DNA of 64,000 nucleotides from Burkholderia sp. Ax-1719 (GTDB lineage: Bacteria; Pseudomonadota; Gammaproteobacteria; Burkholderiales; Burkholderiaceae). Location: contig NZ_VWWJ01000002.1 of the NCBI RefSeq assembly GCF_011753055.1, forward strand, positions 62,001 to 126,000. Direction: 5' to 3'. Position 1 is the stretch's first letter, and every line of letters starts with the position of its first letter. This document shows positions 52,730 through 61,214 of this stretch, piece by piece. Both the position numbers and the translations under genes were made by a program. Under the pieces are notes generated by a model. It made no database searches. It saw only the letters and a list, made by a program, of their open reading frames with translations, and was not told the origin of the DNA.

Positions 52730-53485
52730 ATGCTCACAAGCCAAAGAAAAAAAGCGATTCTCGACGCCCTCGAACGTGACGGCCAGGTGCTGGCCGGCGA
52801 TCTGAGCGCGGCATTCGGCGTGTCCGAAGACACGGTGCGGCGCGATCTGCGCGAACTGGCGGCGGAAGGGCGTCTGCAGCGCGTACACGGCGGCGCATTG
52901 CCTGCTTCGGCGGCGGTTGCGCCGCTCGCCGCGCGCGAGGACATGGACGTGGCGGCCAAGCAGCGTGTCGCGCGCAAGGCGGCCAGCATGATCGAGCCGG
53001 GGCAGGTAGTGATCGTCGATGGCGGCACTACCAGCGCCTTGCTGGCGCAGTGCATCGCGCCCGATCTCACGGCCACCATCGTTACGCACAGTCCGAGCAT
53101 TGCGGTGGCGCTGGCCGCGCATCCGGGCGTCGAAGTCGTGCTGATCGGCGGGCGTCTCTACAAGCATTCGGTGGTGAGCGTGGGCGCGGCGGCCATCGAG
53201 GCGATGTCGCACATTCATGCCGATCTCTACTTCATGGGTGTAACCGGCGTGCATGCGAGCGCAGGCTTCAGCACGGGCGATTATGAGGAAGCCTATGTAA
53301 AACGCGCACTCGCAGCGCGCGCGGCAGAAACCGTGGTACTCGCCTGTGCATCGAAACTCAATACGGCCTCGCAATTCCGCATCGGCGGACTGGACATGGC
53401 ACAAACGCTCGTTGTCGATACGGGCGCGGCTGCGAAACTCACGCGCCCGTTCGAAGAAGCGGGTTTGACGGTTGTGAAGGCCTGA
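52730..53485 (+). CDS. DeoR-family transcriptional regulator
   Basis: Regulator of 251 residues. The N-terminal HTH is LTSQRKKAILDALERDGQVLAGDLSAAFGVSEDTVRRDLRELAAEG, followed by RVHGGAL, the family hallmark. The C-terminal DeoRC sensor domain (about 75-235) contains VDGGTTSALLAQ and IGGRLYKHS, which bind sugar phosphates in the family. No sugar operon lies next to it here, so its targets are probably elsewhere. It starts 213 bp from the divergent nudK start. Confidence 0.86.
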   Translation: MLTSQRKKAILDALERDGQVLAGDLSAAFGVSEDTVRRDLRELAAEGRLQRVHGGALPASAAVAPLAAREDMDVAAKQRVARKAASMIEPGQVVIVDGGTTSALLAQCIAPDLTATIVTHSPSIAVALAAHPGVEVVLIGGRLYKHSVVSVGAAAIEAMSHIHADLYFMGVTGVHASAGFSTGDYEEAYVKRALAARAAETVVLACASKLNTASQFRIGGLDMAQTLVVDTGAAAKLTRPFEEAGLTVVKA

Positions 53486-53506
53486 CGCGCACTGGCGGCG
53501 GCAATG

Positions 53507-54163
53507 TCAGCCAGTCGCGCTGTAGATGGGTTCGCGCTCTGCAACGCCAGCAGAGTGCGTCGTCCATACGCTTAGAAGAAAATCGGCATCTTGAACGCGT
53601 GTTGCGAGATGTAAAGCGTTCGCGCGAGCGGCTTGTGAAAAAAGCTGATCGACTGAGTCTGCGTCCAGACAGCAATCGTGCGCACCATGACGCCAATGGC
53701 AACACACGATGGCGCCGTCGTTCGCGTCAAGCGACGCGCAGGTCTGCTGCGCCAGTGTGCGACATTGCGATTTTTTCAGGTAATACGCGAATTCGCTTAT
53801 CACGATCAGATCGAACGATCCGCCTGGCCATTGTTGCGGAACGGCCATCCTCTGGACTTCGACATGCTCGAATTCGGCCAGACGCCGGGAGGCGATTGCC
53901 ACGGCGTTGGCCGCGAAGTCCGCACACAACAGATGGTCGCAGCGCGTCGCCAGTGCGGCAGACAGTTCTCCGTTCGCGCAGCCCGGCTCGAACGCCCGGC
54001 CATATCGGCTGCGCGGAAGCGCTGCGAGCGTCATTGCTCGCTTGCGCGATTCATACCAACTGGTGCGATAACGCCAGGGATCGTCTGTATCGGCGTATTT
54101 GGCATCGAACTGTGCGGCAGCGCGTTGGATCGCTGGCGAAAGCTCATCGCTCACAATTGCCAT
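53507..54163 (-). CDS. NodS-like SAM-dependent methyltransferase
   Basis: Protein of 218 residues. The SAM motif I is AFEPGCANGELSAALA, preceded by the family block DPWRYRTSWYESRKRAMTLAALP, and followed by SFDLIVISEFAYYLKKS. This pattern is typical of NodS, which N-methylates the Nod-factor sugar, and its homologues. The ATG at 54163 starts 13 bp inside the end of the dehydrogenase-like gene; a hairpin sits directly before it. A TTG at 54190 is another option. Co-location with a glycosyltransferase and a PIG-L deacetylase parallels Nod-factor logic (NodC, NodB, NodS), but no NodA-type acyltransferase is present. Confidence 0.8.
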   Translation of the reverse strand: MAIVSDELSPAIQRAAAQFDAKYADTDDPWRYRTSWYESRKRAMTLAALPRSRYGRAFEPGCANGELSAALATRCDHLLCADFAANAVAIASRRLAEFEHVEVQRMAVPQQWPGGSFDLIVISEFAYYLKKSQCRTLAQQTCASLDANDGAIVCCHWRHGAHDCCLDADSVDQLFSQAARANALHLATRVQDADFLLSVWTTHSAGVAEREPIYSATG

Positions 54164-55254
54164 GCCTCGTTTGACGAGGCGAGTGCGCAACCGAGCGATT
54201 CGAGATCGTGCTCGGCATGACTCTGGCGGACGAATACTGCGAGGTCAGTGCACATGTGCGCAAACCAGCGATCCTTGCACAAAGGCCCTGCGCCCAGACC
54301 GCGACCGGCCGCTCTCAAGACGTTTTCCACCGCGCTTTCGACAACGCCGCGCGTGCGTAGCGCGAGTGTTCTTGCATCTGCGTCTGGCAGCGAGTCGATG
54401 CTGGCAGAGGCGGCGCGTAACTGGGCCCGGGCCGCAGATAGCGCGATATCGACCGAACCGAGATGCGCGTGCAGGTGAGGATCGCTGCGACGTCCCGCCG
54501 CCTCCCGGATCCGCGCGCCAAGTGCCGCGGCCGCGCCATACCAGCACGCGGCAATGCCCGCGCCTCCTTGCCAGAAACCCGGACGATCGAGGTAAGCGTT
54601 GCTGGACCCGATAAGGACAGCTTTCGCGTCCATCAGGTCAATCTCGACGCTGCGTGTCACCTGCATGCCGAGCGATTCCCAGCCGCGCTCGCTCACGCGG
54701 ACGCCGGCCTGCTTCATCGGCATGGCCGTGAGCCACAGGGCGCCTGACTGATCGACACAGGTTACCAGTGCATGAGAAACCCATTGAGCGCCGGAACACC
54801 ACGGTTTGGTTCCGCAGAGATAGACGCCCTGACCTTCACGGCGAACGATGCGCAAGTCGCCTTGAGCGGTGCGGGCAGCCCAGACGCCCCAGATCTCGAA
54901 TTCATCACGCCCGGCGAACGGAGAGGGCGCTCCCAGCTCGGAAAGAATCGCGCGCGCATCGGCATGCGCTTCATAGAGCTTCACCAGAGGCAGGTCCCGT
55001 GCAGCAAGTGACGCCAGAAAGCGCCATCGCGTGAGCGTACAGCCGGAGCCCGGTGAGGGAAGCGTCGGACAGCGCTGGACGAGGCGACGAACCGCTATAG
55101 GCAGCGTCGCGTCATCCAGCGGCAAATCAAGGCCGTGAAGGGCGGCGCTGATGTGCGACTGCAATTTCCCGATATCGAAAGACGCCGACGCGCTGGCGGC
55201 CTGCGTCGCATCGCGGGGAAGCGCTCTGTCCGCATCAATTTGCATTTCATCCAC
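54151..55254 (-). CDS. Acyl-CoA dehydrogenase-like protein
   Basis: Protein of 367 residues with the acyl-CoA dehydrogenase fold. The central region WGVWAARTAQGDLRIVRREG and TKPWCSGAQWVSHALVTC match the FAD/substrate-binding beta-domain; the C-terminal helical bundle includes AARAQLRAASASIDSLPDADARTLALRTRGVVESAVENVLRAAG. The classical catalytic glutamate is not evident, so it may catalyse another flavin-dependent step. It overlaps the methyltransferase gene by 13 bp, which suggests coupled translation. Genes of this kind recur beside PIG-L, glycosyltransferase and NodS-like genes in other proteobacteria (from memory), and the set is not assigned to a product. Confidence 0.75.
   Translation of the reverse strand: MDEMQIDADRALPRDATQAASASASFDIGKLQSHISAALHGLDLPLDDATLPIAVRRLVQRCPTLPSPGSGCTLTRWRFLASLAARDLPLVKLYEAHADARAILSELGAPSPFAGRDEFEIWGVWAARTAQGDLRIVRREGQGVYLCGTKPWCSGAQWVSHALVTCVDQSGALWLTAMPMKQAGVRVSERGWESLGMQVTRSVEIDLMDAKAVLIGSSNAYLDRPGFWQGGAGIAACWYGAAAALGARIREAAGRRSDPHLHAHLGSVDIALSAARAQLRAASASIDSLPDADARTLALRTRGVVESAVENVLRAAGRGLGAGPLCKDRWFAHMCTDLAVFVRQSHAEHDLESLGCALASSNEAWQL
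54164..54180 (-). promoter_or_regulatory. Hairpin abutting the methyltransferase start codon
   Basis: GCCTCGT-TTG-ACGAGGC is a perfect 7-bp inverted repeat with a 3-nt loop, directly before the ATG at 54163 and inside the end of the upstream gene. It would hide any ribosome site in the transcript unless the ribosome translating the upstream gene opens it. Confidence 0.45.
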
Positions 55255-55345
55255 CCTCTACCGGATTGTGCTTGAGGGCAAATCGGTAGAAATTGGCGAA
55301 GAAGGCAGGACCGTCAGCCTTTCGGAGACGGACCCGAGCCCGGAC

Positions 55346-55531
55346 TCAATGATGCTTCGTGGCGTTCTTCGCCGCATCCTTGGCGTCGCCCACTTTCTTT
55401 TGCGCTTCGCCCTTTGCCTGCTGAAGATCCCCCTTCAGCTCCTGTGCGGGATCATTCGTCGCGCGGCCAACGGCTTCGTTCACCTTGCCTTTCGCCTTTT
55501 CGACCGTTCCTTTCACATGATCTTTGTTCAT
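55346..55531 (-). CDS. CsbD family stress protein
   Basis: Small hydrophilic protein of 61 residues. It starts MNKDHVKGTVEKAKGKVNEAVG and continues with repeated KGDLQQAKGEAQKKVGDAKD, matching CsbD/YjbJ proteins, which are induced in general stress. Lys, Ala, Gly and Asp dominate; no cysteine or membrane segment. The ATG at 55531 has GGAG within 14 nt upstream; the longer frame to 55582 is rejected. It is the first gene before the dehydrogenase/methyltransferase pair on the same strand, after a 91-bp gap. Confidence 0.87.
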   Translation of the reverse strand: MNKDHVKGTVEKAKGKVNEAVGRATNDPAQELKGDLQQAKGEAQKKVGDAKDAAKNATKHH

Positions 55532-55757
55532 GATGGCTCTCCAGTTATGGGCGACCCGATGTCGCCAGCCGAAGTCGATCACGCACGCAGCGTGCCTGGC
55601 TGTCGAAGTGTGCTGAGCAGCATTGCTACCGGGCAGGATTCGCGCAAGGTTTCGGTCTGGCGGGCACGCGTCGTGCGTTAGCGAGCTGCCAGTAACGCCA
55701 GTAACGCGTGGAAAAGGCCATGATCGCCTTCAACGCAAAATTTATGGAGAGGTAGCT

Positions 55758-56015
55758 ATGGATACGAACAGTGCCGAAGGACGCGTCAAGCAGCTCGCAG
55801 GAGAGGTGAAGGGGACCGTTGGGGCCGTGTTGGACGATCCCGCGATGCAGGTCTCCGGGAAGGCGAAAGCGCTGTGCGGGCAGTCCCAGCAACTTGTTGG
55901 GGATGCCGCGGCAGTGGCGCGTGAGGCAATCGCAGAGAAACCGCTGATGGTGCTGGGCGCAGCCGTGGCAGTGGGTTTCGCGGTGGGCGCACTCTGGGCC
56001 GCACGCAGAGAGTAG
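55758..56015 (+). CDS. DUF883/ElaB-like membrane-anchored stress protein
   Basis: Protein of 85 residues. The N-terminal 60 residues are helical and CsbD-like (EGRVKQLAGEVKGTVGAVLDDPAMQVSGKAKAL), and a C-terminal membrane segment (KPLMVLGAAVAVGFAVGALWAARRE) carries the ElaB/YqjD-type ending. These proteins sit in the inner membrane and some bind ribosomes in stationary phase (family knowledge). The glycosyltransferase gene follows 67 bp downstream on the same strand. Confidence 0.82.
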   Translation: MDTNSAEGRVKQLAGEVKGTVGAVLDDPAMQVSGKAKALCGQSQQLVGDAAAVAREAIAEKPLMVLGAAVAVGFAVGALWAARRE

Positions 56016-56082
56016 AAGTATTCCCGTAACCGGTCGGGCGCGGCACAGGACATTGCGGCGATCTATTTAGTCAGGAATGCAA

Positions 56083-56739
56083 ATGATAGGCGTGATCATA
56101 CCGGCTCACAATGAAGCGGACTTGCTGGCTTCCTGCCTTGCCGCAGCCTGTGCAACGCGCGACGCCGTTGGTCTGCGTGGTGAGCCCGTCAACATTGTCG
56201 TGGTGCTCGATGGTTGCACGGATGAATCGGAAGCCATTGTGAGCGGCTTTGAAGTCACTTCGCTGCATGTCGATGTGAGGAATGTCGGCGTGGCACGGCG
56301 TGCTGGCGCTGAGCGCCTGATCGCACAGGGGGCACGCTGGCTTGCCTTTACCGACGCGGATAGCCGGGTGGAAAACGACTGGCTCGTCGCGCAACTCGCG
56401 CTCGGCGTGGATGCAGTCTGTGGATCGGTACAGGTCGACGACTGGGAAGGGGCGCCAGGCCAGCTGCGCGAGCGGTGGCGAGCGCGTTATCGCGACGCCG
56501 ATGGGCATCGGCATGTGCATGGCGCGAATCTGGGCGTGAGCACGCATGCCTATCTGCGCGCCGGGGGCTTTCCGCCCTTGGCGTGCGGGGAGGACGTTGC
56601 GCTAGTGGATTTGCTGCGTGTCGTGGGTGCGACCATTGCATGGAGCGCCGCGCCCCGGGTCAGGACGAGCGCGCGCATGCAGGCACGCGTGCGCGGCGGG
56701 TTCGCTGATACGCTGGCGCGCTGGGCGCAGGAGGAATGA
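56083..56739 (+). CDS. Family 2 glycosyltransferase
   Basis: Protein of 218 residues with the GT-A fold. The N-terminal block is IGVIIPAHNEADLLASCLAA, the nucleotide-binding DGCTDES follows, and the DxD-type metal motif is in AFTDADSRVENDWLV. HGANLGVSTHAYLRAGGFPPLACGEDVALVDLL matches the acceptor side, with the catalytic acid in GEDVAL. No membrane segments are seen, so it is cytosolic. The ATG at 56083 has AGGA 6 nt upstream; one at 56077 is also in frame. The PIG-L gene starts 3 bp after its stop. Confidence 0.82.
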   Translation: MIGVIIPAHNEADLLASCLAAACATRDAVGLRGEPVNIVVVLDGCTDESEAIVSGFEVTSLHVDVRNVGVARRAGAERLIAQGARWLAFTDADSRVENDWLVAQLALGVDAVCGSVQVDDWEGAPGQLRERWRARYRDADGHRHVHGANLGVSTHAYLRAGGFPPLACGEDVALVDLLRVVGATIAWSAAPRVRTSARMQARVRGGFADTLARWAQEE

Positions 56740-56742
56740 GCA

Positions 56743-57462
56743 ATGGCGTCTGCGAGCGTGGTCGCGCCGCTCTTCGTCGTATCACCGCATCTCGACGATG
56801 CCGTGTTCAGTTGCGGATCGCTGCTCGCGGCGCGGCGTGGGGCGGTGGTCTGTACGGTGTTCGCAGGCACGCCGGCGAACGCGGTGCATCGTCCGTGGGA
56901 CGAGGCGGCGGGCTTCGAGGATTCGACGCAGGCAATGCATGCGCGCACCCTTGAAGACGAGCACGCGCTTGCCTTATGCGGAGCGCACGGCGTAAGGCTG
57001 GCCTTTTTCGACGGTCAATATGCGCCGCTTCCGAATGCGCAGACCGTTGCCCGCGCGATTGCAGCGGAACTGGCGCGTTGGCCAGGAGCAACGCCCGTCG
57101 TGCCGCTGGGGCTACGACATCCCGATCATCGTTGTGTAGCCGATGCGTGGCTTGCGCTGTTCCGCGCGCGAGGCATGACGTCCTGTATCGTCTACGAAGA
57201 GGCGATTCATCGGACCGCCCGCGATCTGACCGATCAGCGCCTTGCTGATCTCGCAAACATGGGATTGTCAACCGAGCGCCTTGATGAGGCGTGGTGTCCC
57301 GCGCGCACGAGTGCGCGCGCACAGCATACGAAACGGCTCAGCGTGCAGGCCTATGCGAGTCAGTTGCGTGCGTTTGGAACGCGCATACCGGCCGACCTCG
57401 GTGCGCCGGAGCGGTATTGGCGTGTTGAATGGGCGAGTCAGCTTGCATTGAAGCAAACGTAG
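56743..57462 (+). CDS. PIG-L family N-acetylglucosaminyl-type deacetylase
   Basis: Zinc hydrolase of 239 residues. The active-site block is SPHLDDAVFSCG, the family's HPDDE motif in the form PHLDD, and the third metal ligand is in LRHPDHRC. PIG-L proteins remove acetyl groups from GlcNAc-lipids, GlcNAc-inositol (MshB), bacillithiol precursors or chitooligosaccharides. AGGAGG lies 8 nt before the ATG. It is paired with the glycosyltransferase gene in a two-gene unit; a GlcNAc transfer followed by deacetylation is the obvious inference. Confidence 0.85.
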   Translation: MASASVVAPLFVVSPHLDDAVFSCGSLLAARRGAVVCTVFAGTPANAVHRPWDEAAGFEDSTQAMHARTLEDEHALALCGAHGVRLAFFDGQYAPLPNAQTVARAIAAELARWPGATPVVPLGLRHPDHRCVADAWLALFRARGMTSCIVYEEAIHRTARDLTDQRLADLANMGLSTERLDEAWCPARTSARAQHTKRLSVQAYASQLRAFGTRIPADLGAPERYWRVEWASQLALKQT

Positions 57463-57641
57463 CCTCGCTGACGCCACGTCGACGGCGCAAAATCAGCCTG
57501 AGACGCCGAACCATGAACATCGAACGATGAGTCGTTTGTCTGCGGCGCGCACAGCGTATCGGGCGTCGGCATCCATCCACGGTTTGCAAACCGGCATGCT
57601 CCAGTATATTGGCGAAACGATCAGAAACTGGAGTCGAGGAA

Positions 57642-58340
57642 ATGGATCTGGATTCGGCCAGTCGTAACCGCTTCGTCGCTGCATTGTTGACGTTGTCGGG
57701 CGGCTTTCTGGACGCGTTCGCGTATGTCGGGCATGGGGGCGTGTTTGCGAATACGATGACTGGGAACGTCGCGCTACTTGGCATTCAGGTCGCGGCCGGC
57801 GAGTGGGCGCAAGCGGCCCGGCACATCCCGCCGTTGATCGCGTTCGTCTTCGCGGTATTCGTCGTTCATCTTCTGCGACTCGATGCGCTCGCGCCCGTCA
57901 TCCGTCGTCCAGCGATGGTCTGCCTGGTGCTTGAGATTGCCTTTCTGGCGTTCGCCGCAAGCGGGCTGGCGGGCGACTCGGACGTCTGGCTCATTCCCGG
58001 TATTTCCTTCGTTGCCACTTTGCAGACCTTATCATTTACCCATGTCGAGAATCTGACCTATACATCGGTCATGACGACAGGCAATCTGCGGCGCGCCGCA
58101 AAGAAATTGATGGAGGGCTTTATTCCCAGGTACGACAGAGCCGCGCTTCACGATGCATCGCTTCTTGGCATGGCGAGCTTTTGCTTCTTCGCTGGCGCGG
58201 TGATAGGCGGCGTGAGCACGCGGGCGCTTCATGACAATGCGCTCTGGCTTGCCGTGCTTCTGCTCGTGGCATCGCTTGCGCAGATCGTCCGACTGGCTCG
58301 CAGTCGAGACAACGCCGCCGCGCAAGGTTCGGTCGAGTGA
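57642..58340 (+). CDS. YoaK/DUF1275 family membrane protein
   Basis: Protein of 232 residues with six to seven hydrophobic segments. The family block ALLTLSGGFLDAFAYVGHGGVFANTMTGNVALLG is at the N-terminus and TLSFTHVENLTYTSVMTTGNLR in the centre. Function is unknown; the family is sometimes linked to stress or sugar-fermentation regulation. GAGGAA precedes the ATG at 57642. It converges with the hydrolase gene, stops 20 bp apart. Confidence 0.85.
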   Translation: MDLDSASRNRFVAALLTLSGGFLDAFAYVGHGGVFANTMTGNVALLGIQVAAGEWAQAARHIPPLIAFVFAVFVVHLLRLDALAPVIRRPAMVCLVLEIAFLAFAASGLAGDSDVWLIPGISFVATLQTLSFTHVENLTYTSVMTTGNLRRAAKKLMEGFIPRYDRAALHDASLLGMASFCFFAGAVIGGVSTRALHDNALWLAVLLLVASLAQIVRLARSRDNAAAQGSVE

Positions 58341-58359
58341 CGACTGCTTTCACGCTTCC

Positions 58360-59415
58360 CTATGCACTGTCGACGTCGATCACGGCCTGTGCGAAGGCTT
58401 GCGGTGCTTCCTGCGGCAGGTTATGCCCGATGCCGCCTATGAGTTGGCGGTGTTCGTATCGACCGGTAAAGTACTTCGCGTAGGCGGCGGGTTCGGGATG
58501 CAGCGCCCCATTCGCGTCACCTTCCAGCGTGATGGTGGGAACGCCTATCGTGGGGTGAGTCGCAAGCTTGCGCTCGATCTCGTCGTATTTGGCTTCGCCC
58601 TGGGCGAGCTTCAGTCTCCAGCGGTAGCTGTTAACCGATACGGCGACGTGATCGGGATTCTCGAATGCCGGAGCGGAGCGCTCGAACGTCGCATCGTCGA
58701 ACTGCCATTTCGGAGAAGCCAGTTCCCACGTCATGCGCACGAAATCGTGGGTGTACTGGCGGTAGCCCAGTTCGCCCCGCTCGGTGGCGAAATAGTAGAG
58801 GTACCACCATTCACGCTCTTTCTTTGGCGCAATCGGCTTCAATGCCTGGTCGTCCTGACTGGCGATTGTGTATCCGCTCGCGGCCACCAGACCTTTGCAT
58901 CGCTGCGGCCATAGGGCGGCCAGCGCGCAGGCGGTGCGGCCGCCCCAATCGAATCCTCCCAGAATGACCCGATCGATCCTGAGCGCGTCGAGGAAGTTCA
59001 GCGCATCGGCCACGAGGGCAGCTTGCTGGCCGTTGCGCGGCGTGGCGTCGGAGAGAAAGCGCGTTGTTCCATAGCCGCGCAGATGCGGCACCAGTACGCG
59101 GTAACCGGCGGCAGCGAGCGCCGGCGCGACGTCCACGAAGCTGTGAATGTCGTAGGGCCAACCGTGCAACAAGAGGACCGGCGTACCCGTTGCGGGCCCC
59201 ATATCCACGTAGCCGACATTCAATTCGCCGGCCCGGATCTGCTTCAACGCGCCAAACGTGGTGTTCGAGCCTGGAATGATCGGCGGAATTCTCCGGAGCG
59301 CAGGCTGAGCCGTTTGTGCGCTGGCAGGTCTGAACCGGGCGAGCGCGCCAACGGCCAGGCCGAGCGCAGTCGTGGTGACGAATCGACGTCGGTTGACCGC
59401 AATTTTCTCGTTCAT
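58360..59415 (-). CDS. Tat-exported alpha/beta hydrolase, epoxide-hydrolase/haloalkane-dehalogenase type
   Basis: Protein of 351 residues with a twin-arginine signal (NRRRFVTTTALGLAVGAL, cleavage after ASAQ about residue 34). The mature part has the oxyanion motif HGWPYD, the nucleophile elbow GGFDWGG with Asp as nucleophile, and His in GIGHNLPQEAP. An Asp nucleophile with HGxP marks epoxide hydrolases or dehalogenases, not serine esterases. The ATG at 59415 is taken in place of one at 59430. The second epoxide hydrolase-type gene lies 31 bp upstream on the same strand. Confidence 0.82.
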   Translation of the reverse strand: MNEKIAVNRRRFVTTTALGLAVGALARFRPASAQTAQPALRRIPPIIPGSNTTFGALKQIRAGELNVGYVDMGPATGTPVLLLHGWPYDIHSFVDVAPALAAAGYRVLVPHLRGYGTTRFLSDATPRNGQQAALVADALNFLDALRIDRVILGGFDWGGRTACALAALWPQRCKGLVAASGYTIASQDDQALKPIAPKKEREWWYLYYFATERGELGYRQYTHDFVRMTWELASPKWQFDDATFERSAPAFENPDHVAVSVNSYRWRLKLAQGEAKYDEIERKLATHPTIGVPTITLEGDANGALHPEPAAYAKYFTGRYEHRQLIGGIGHNLPQEAPQAFAQAVIDVDSA

Positions 59416-59445
59416 GTCACATCCTTTCAAAAGATCGGCGGCAGG

Positions 59446-60792
59446 TCAGGCGTTGCGCAAGGATCGCAAACCAGCGCGAACCTCTTCGGCGAATATCCGG
59501 GGTTGCTCCCATGCCGCGAAGTGACCGCCTTTTTCGGGGCGGTTGTAATAGATGAGGTGGTGATAGGCGCGTTCGGCCCAACTGCGCGGCGCCTGATAGT
59601 TCTCGCCGGGAAAGGCGCTCACGGCTGCCGGGACGGATATATCCGCCGCCGCATAGGGGTTGAAACTGAACTCCCAATAGAAGCGGGCCGCGGAAACGCC
59701 GGTGTTCGTCAGCCAGTAGAGCGTGATGTCGTCGAGAACGTCGTCTCGCGTGAGATCGCCTGCGAACGGGCCCTTCCCGGACACGGCCGACGTTATCGCC
59801 GCCGCCGGCTGGCCATTCCCGTCGGGATGGTCCATCAGCCAGCTTGCCAGGGCAACCGGTGAATCGGCGAGGCTGTAGAGCGTCTGCGGTCGCGTGCCCT
59901 GTTCCTGCGCGTAGGCGCGTCGCTTCGACAGGTTGCGCAACTGCTCGTAAGCATGCCGTTCGTCGTCCGAAAGATTGGCTGGAGGCGGGCTGTTGTCGGC
60001 AAGCGCTTTCAGGATCTCCGGCGGAATGGTGGCGGGAAGGTTGACGTGGATGCCGAGCAATTCGGGCGGAGCCTGTTTGGCCATGGCGTGCGAAACGATT
60101 GCGCCGAGGTCGCCGCCTTGCGATGCGAACTTCCCGTAGCCCAGACGTTTCATCAACACGACCCATGCGCGCGCGGTACGCTCCGGTCCCCAGCCAGTCG
60201 TAGTGGGTTTTCCCGAAAACCCATAGCCGGGCAGCGATGGAATCACCAGATGAAATGCGTCCGACGCGCTCGCGCCATGGGCAGTGGGATTGGTCAATAG
60301 ATCGATGATCTTCAATTGCTCGATGACCGAACCGGGCCAGCCGTGCGTGACGATCAGGGGCATCGCGTTGTCGTGCTTCGAACGAACGTGAATGAAGTGG
60401 ATGTCCAGCCCGTCGATCGCGGTCACGAAGTTAGGCAACGCGTTCAGTTTCGCTTCGCACTTGCGCCAGTCGTATCCCGTGGACCAGTATTGGGCGACCT
60501 GCTGCATCAGCGCGAGCGGGACGCCTTGTGTGTCGTCGCTGACGGTCTCGCGCTCGGGCCATCGCGTCGCCTTGATGCGCCGCCGTAAATCGACCAGTTG
60601 CGCTTCCGGTACGTGGATGCGAAGCGCCCGAATGGCGGTCTCGTCACCGCCCGCCGCCGGGGCGACTTCGGTAATCGACGAGCTTTCTTCTGCGAACGCG
60701 AGTTGACTCAAGGAGCCCGCCGCGATGGCGGCTGCTGCGACGCCCATAAACCGGCGACGTGAAGGGAGCGGTGGAACGATGCTGTCTGACAT
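59446..60792 (-). CDS. Tat-exported epoxide hydrolase (EHN family)
   Basis: Protein of 448 residues. It begins MSDSIVPPLPSRRRFMGVAAAAIAAGSLS, a twin-arginine signal with cleavage after AFA. The N-terminal EHN domain (IRALRIHVPEAQLVDLRRRIKATRWPE; W-STGYDWRKCEAKLNALP) is followed by the alpha/beta fold with HGWPGS, nucleophile Asp in SQGGDLGAIVSH, and catalytic His in KGGHFAAWEQP. Juvenile-hormone-type epoxide hydrolases share this layout. It forms an operon with the smaller hydrolase downstream; both would work in the periplasm. Confidence 0.87.
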   Translation of the reverse strand: MSDSIVPPLPSRRRFMGVAAAAIAAGSLSQLAFAEESSSITEVAPAAGGDETAIRALRIHVPEAQLVDLRRRIKATRWPERETVSDDTQGVPLALMQQVAQYWSTGYDWRKCEAKLNALPNFVTAIDGLDIHFIHVRSKHDNAMPLIVTHGWPGSVIEQLKIIDLLTNPTAHGASASDAFHLVIPSLPGYGFSGKPTTTGWGPERTARAWVVLMKRLGYGKFASQGGDLGAIVSHAMAKQAPPELLGIHVNLPATIPPEILKALADNSPPPANLSDDERHAYEQLRNLSKRRAYAQEQGTRPQTLYSLADSPVALASWLMDHPDGNGQPAAAITSAVSGKGPFAGDLTRDDVLDDITLYWLTNTGVSAARFYWEFSFNPYAAADISVPAAVSAFPGENYQAPRSWAERAYHHLIYYNRPEKGGHFAAWEQPRIFAEEVRAGLRSLRNA

Positions 60793-61214
60793 GATGATTC
60801 CTGGGGCTATGCGAGGGGTTATTCGAGGCTTGGTGCCGCCGGATTTCGCTTCGGGAACAACTCGATGTCGTGAATATCGACCGCGGTTTTCAATGTGCCG
60901 TTGCGCGTGCCTTGGCGAGACGGCGTTCAACAGGCGATAGAAGTATTGAAGCGCTGGGAGGTATCCGGTTTATGTCCGGCAGGTGTGGTTTGTGTCGACG
61001 GGCGTATCAACCGGTCGGCTGGATACAGGGCGATACAAACAAAGTGCACGCGCAAGGCAAGGGGAGCAGGGGCCTCGGCATCTTGAGCGCCGGTGTGGGC
61101 GCGCTCATGAGATTCCGGCTTCGGGGAAGCAAAGCGACCGAGGCTACAAAAATAGTAGTCCATCGCGCGCCAAGGACGAAGATGGCCGGGGGCACCCCGC
61201 TCGCGCAGCGCGGC
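60793..61214. other. 422-bp gap between epoxide hydrolase and decarboxylase genes
   Basis: No gene can be supported. Both neighbours are on the minus strand, so the gap should contain the hydrolase promoter and the end of the decarboxylase transcript. A GTATCC...GGATAC interrupted repeat (60960-61025) is visible. GC content and ORF patterns here are less gene-like than on either side. I see no transposase remnant. Confidence 0.4.
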
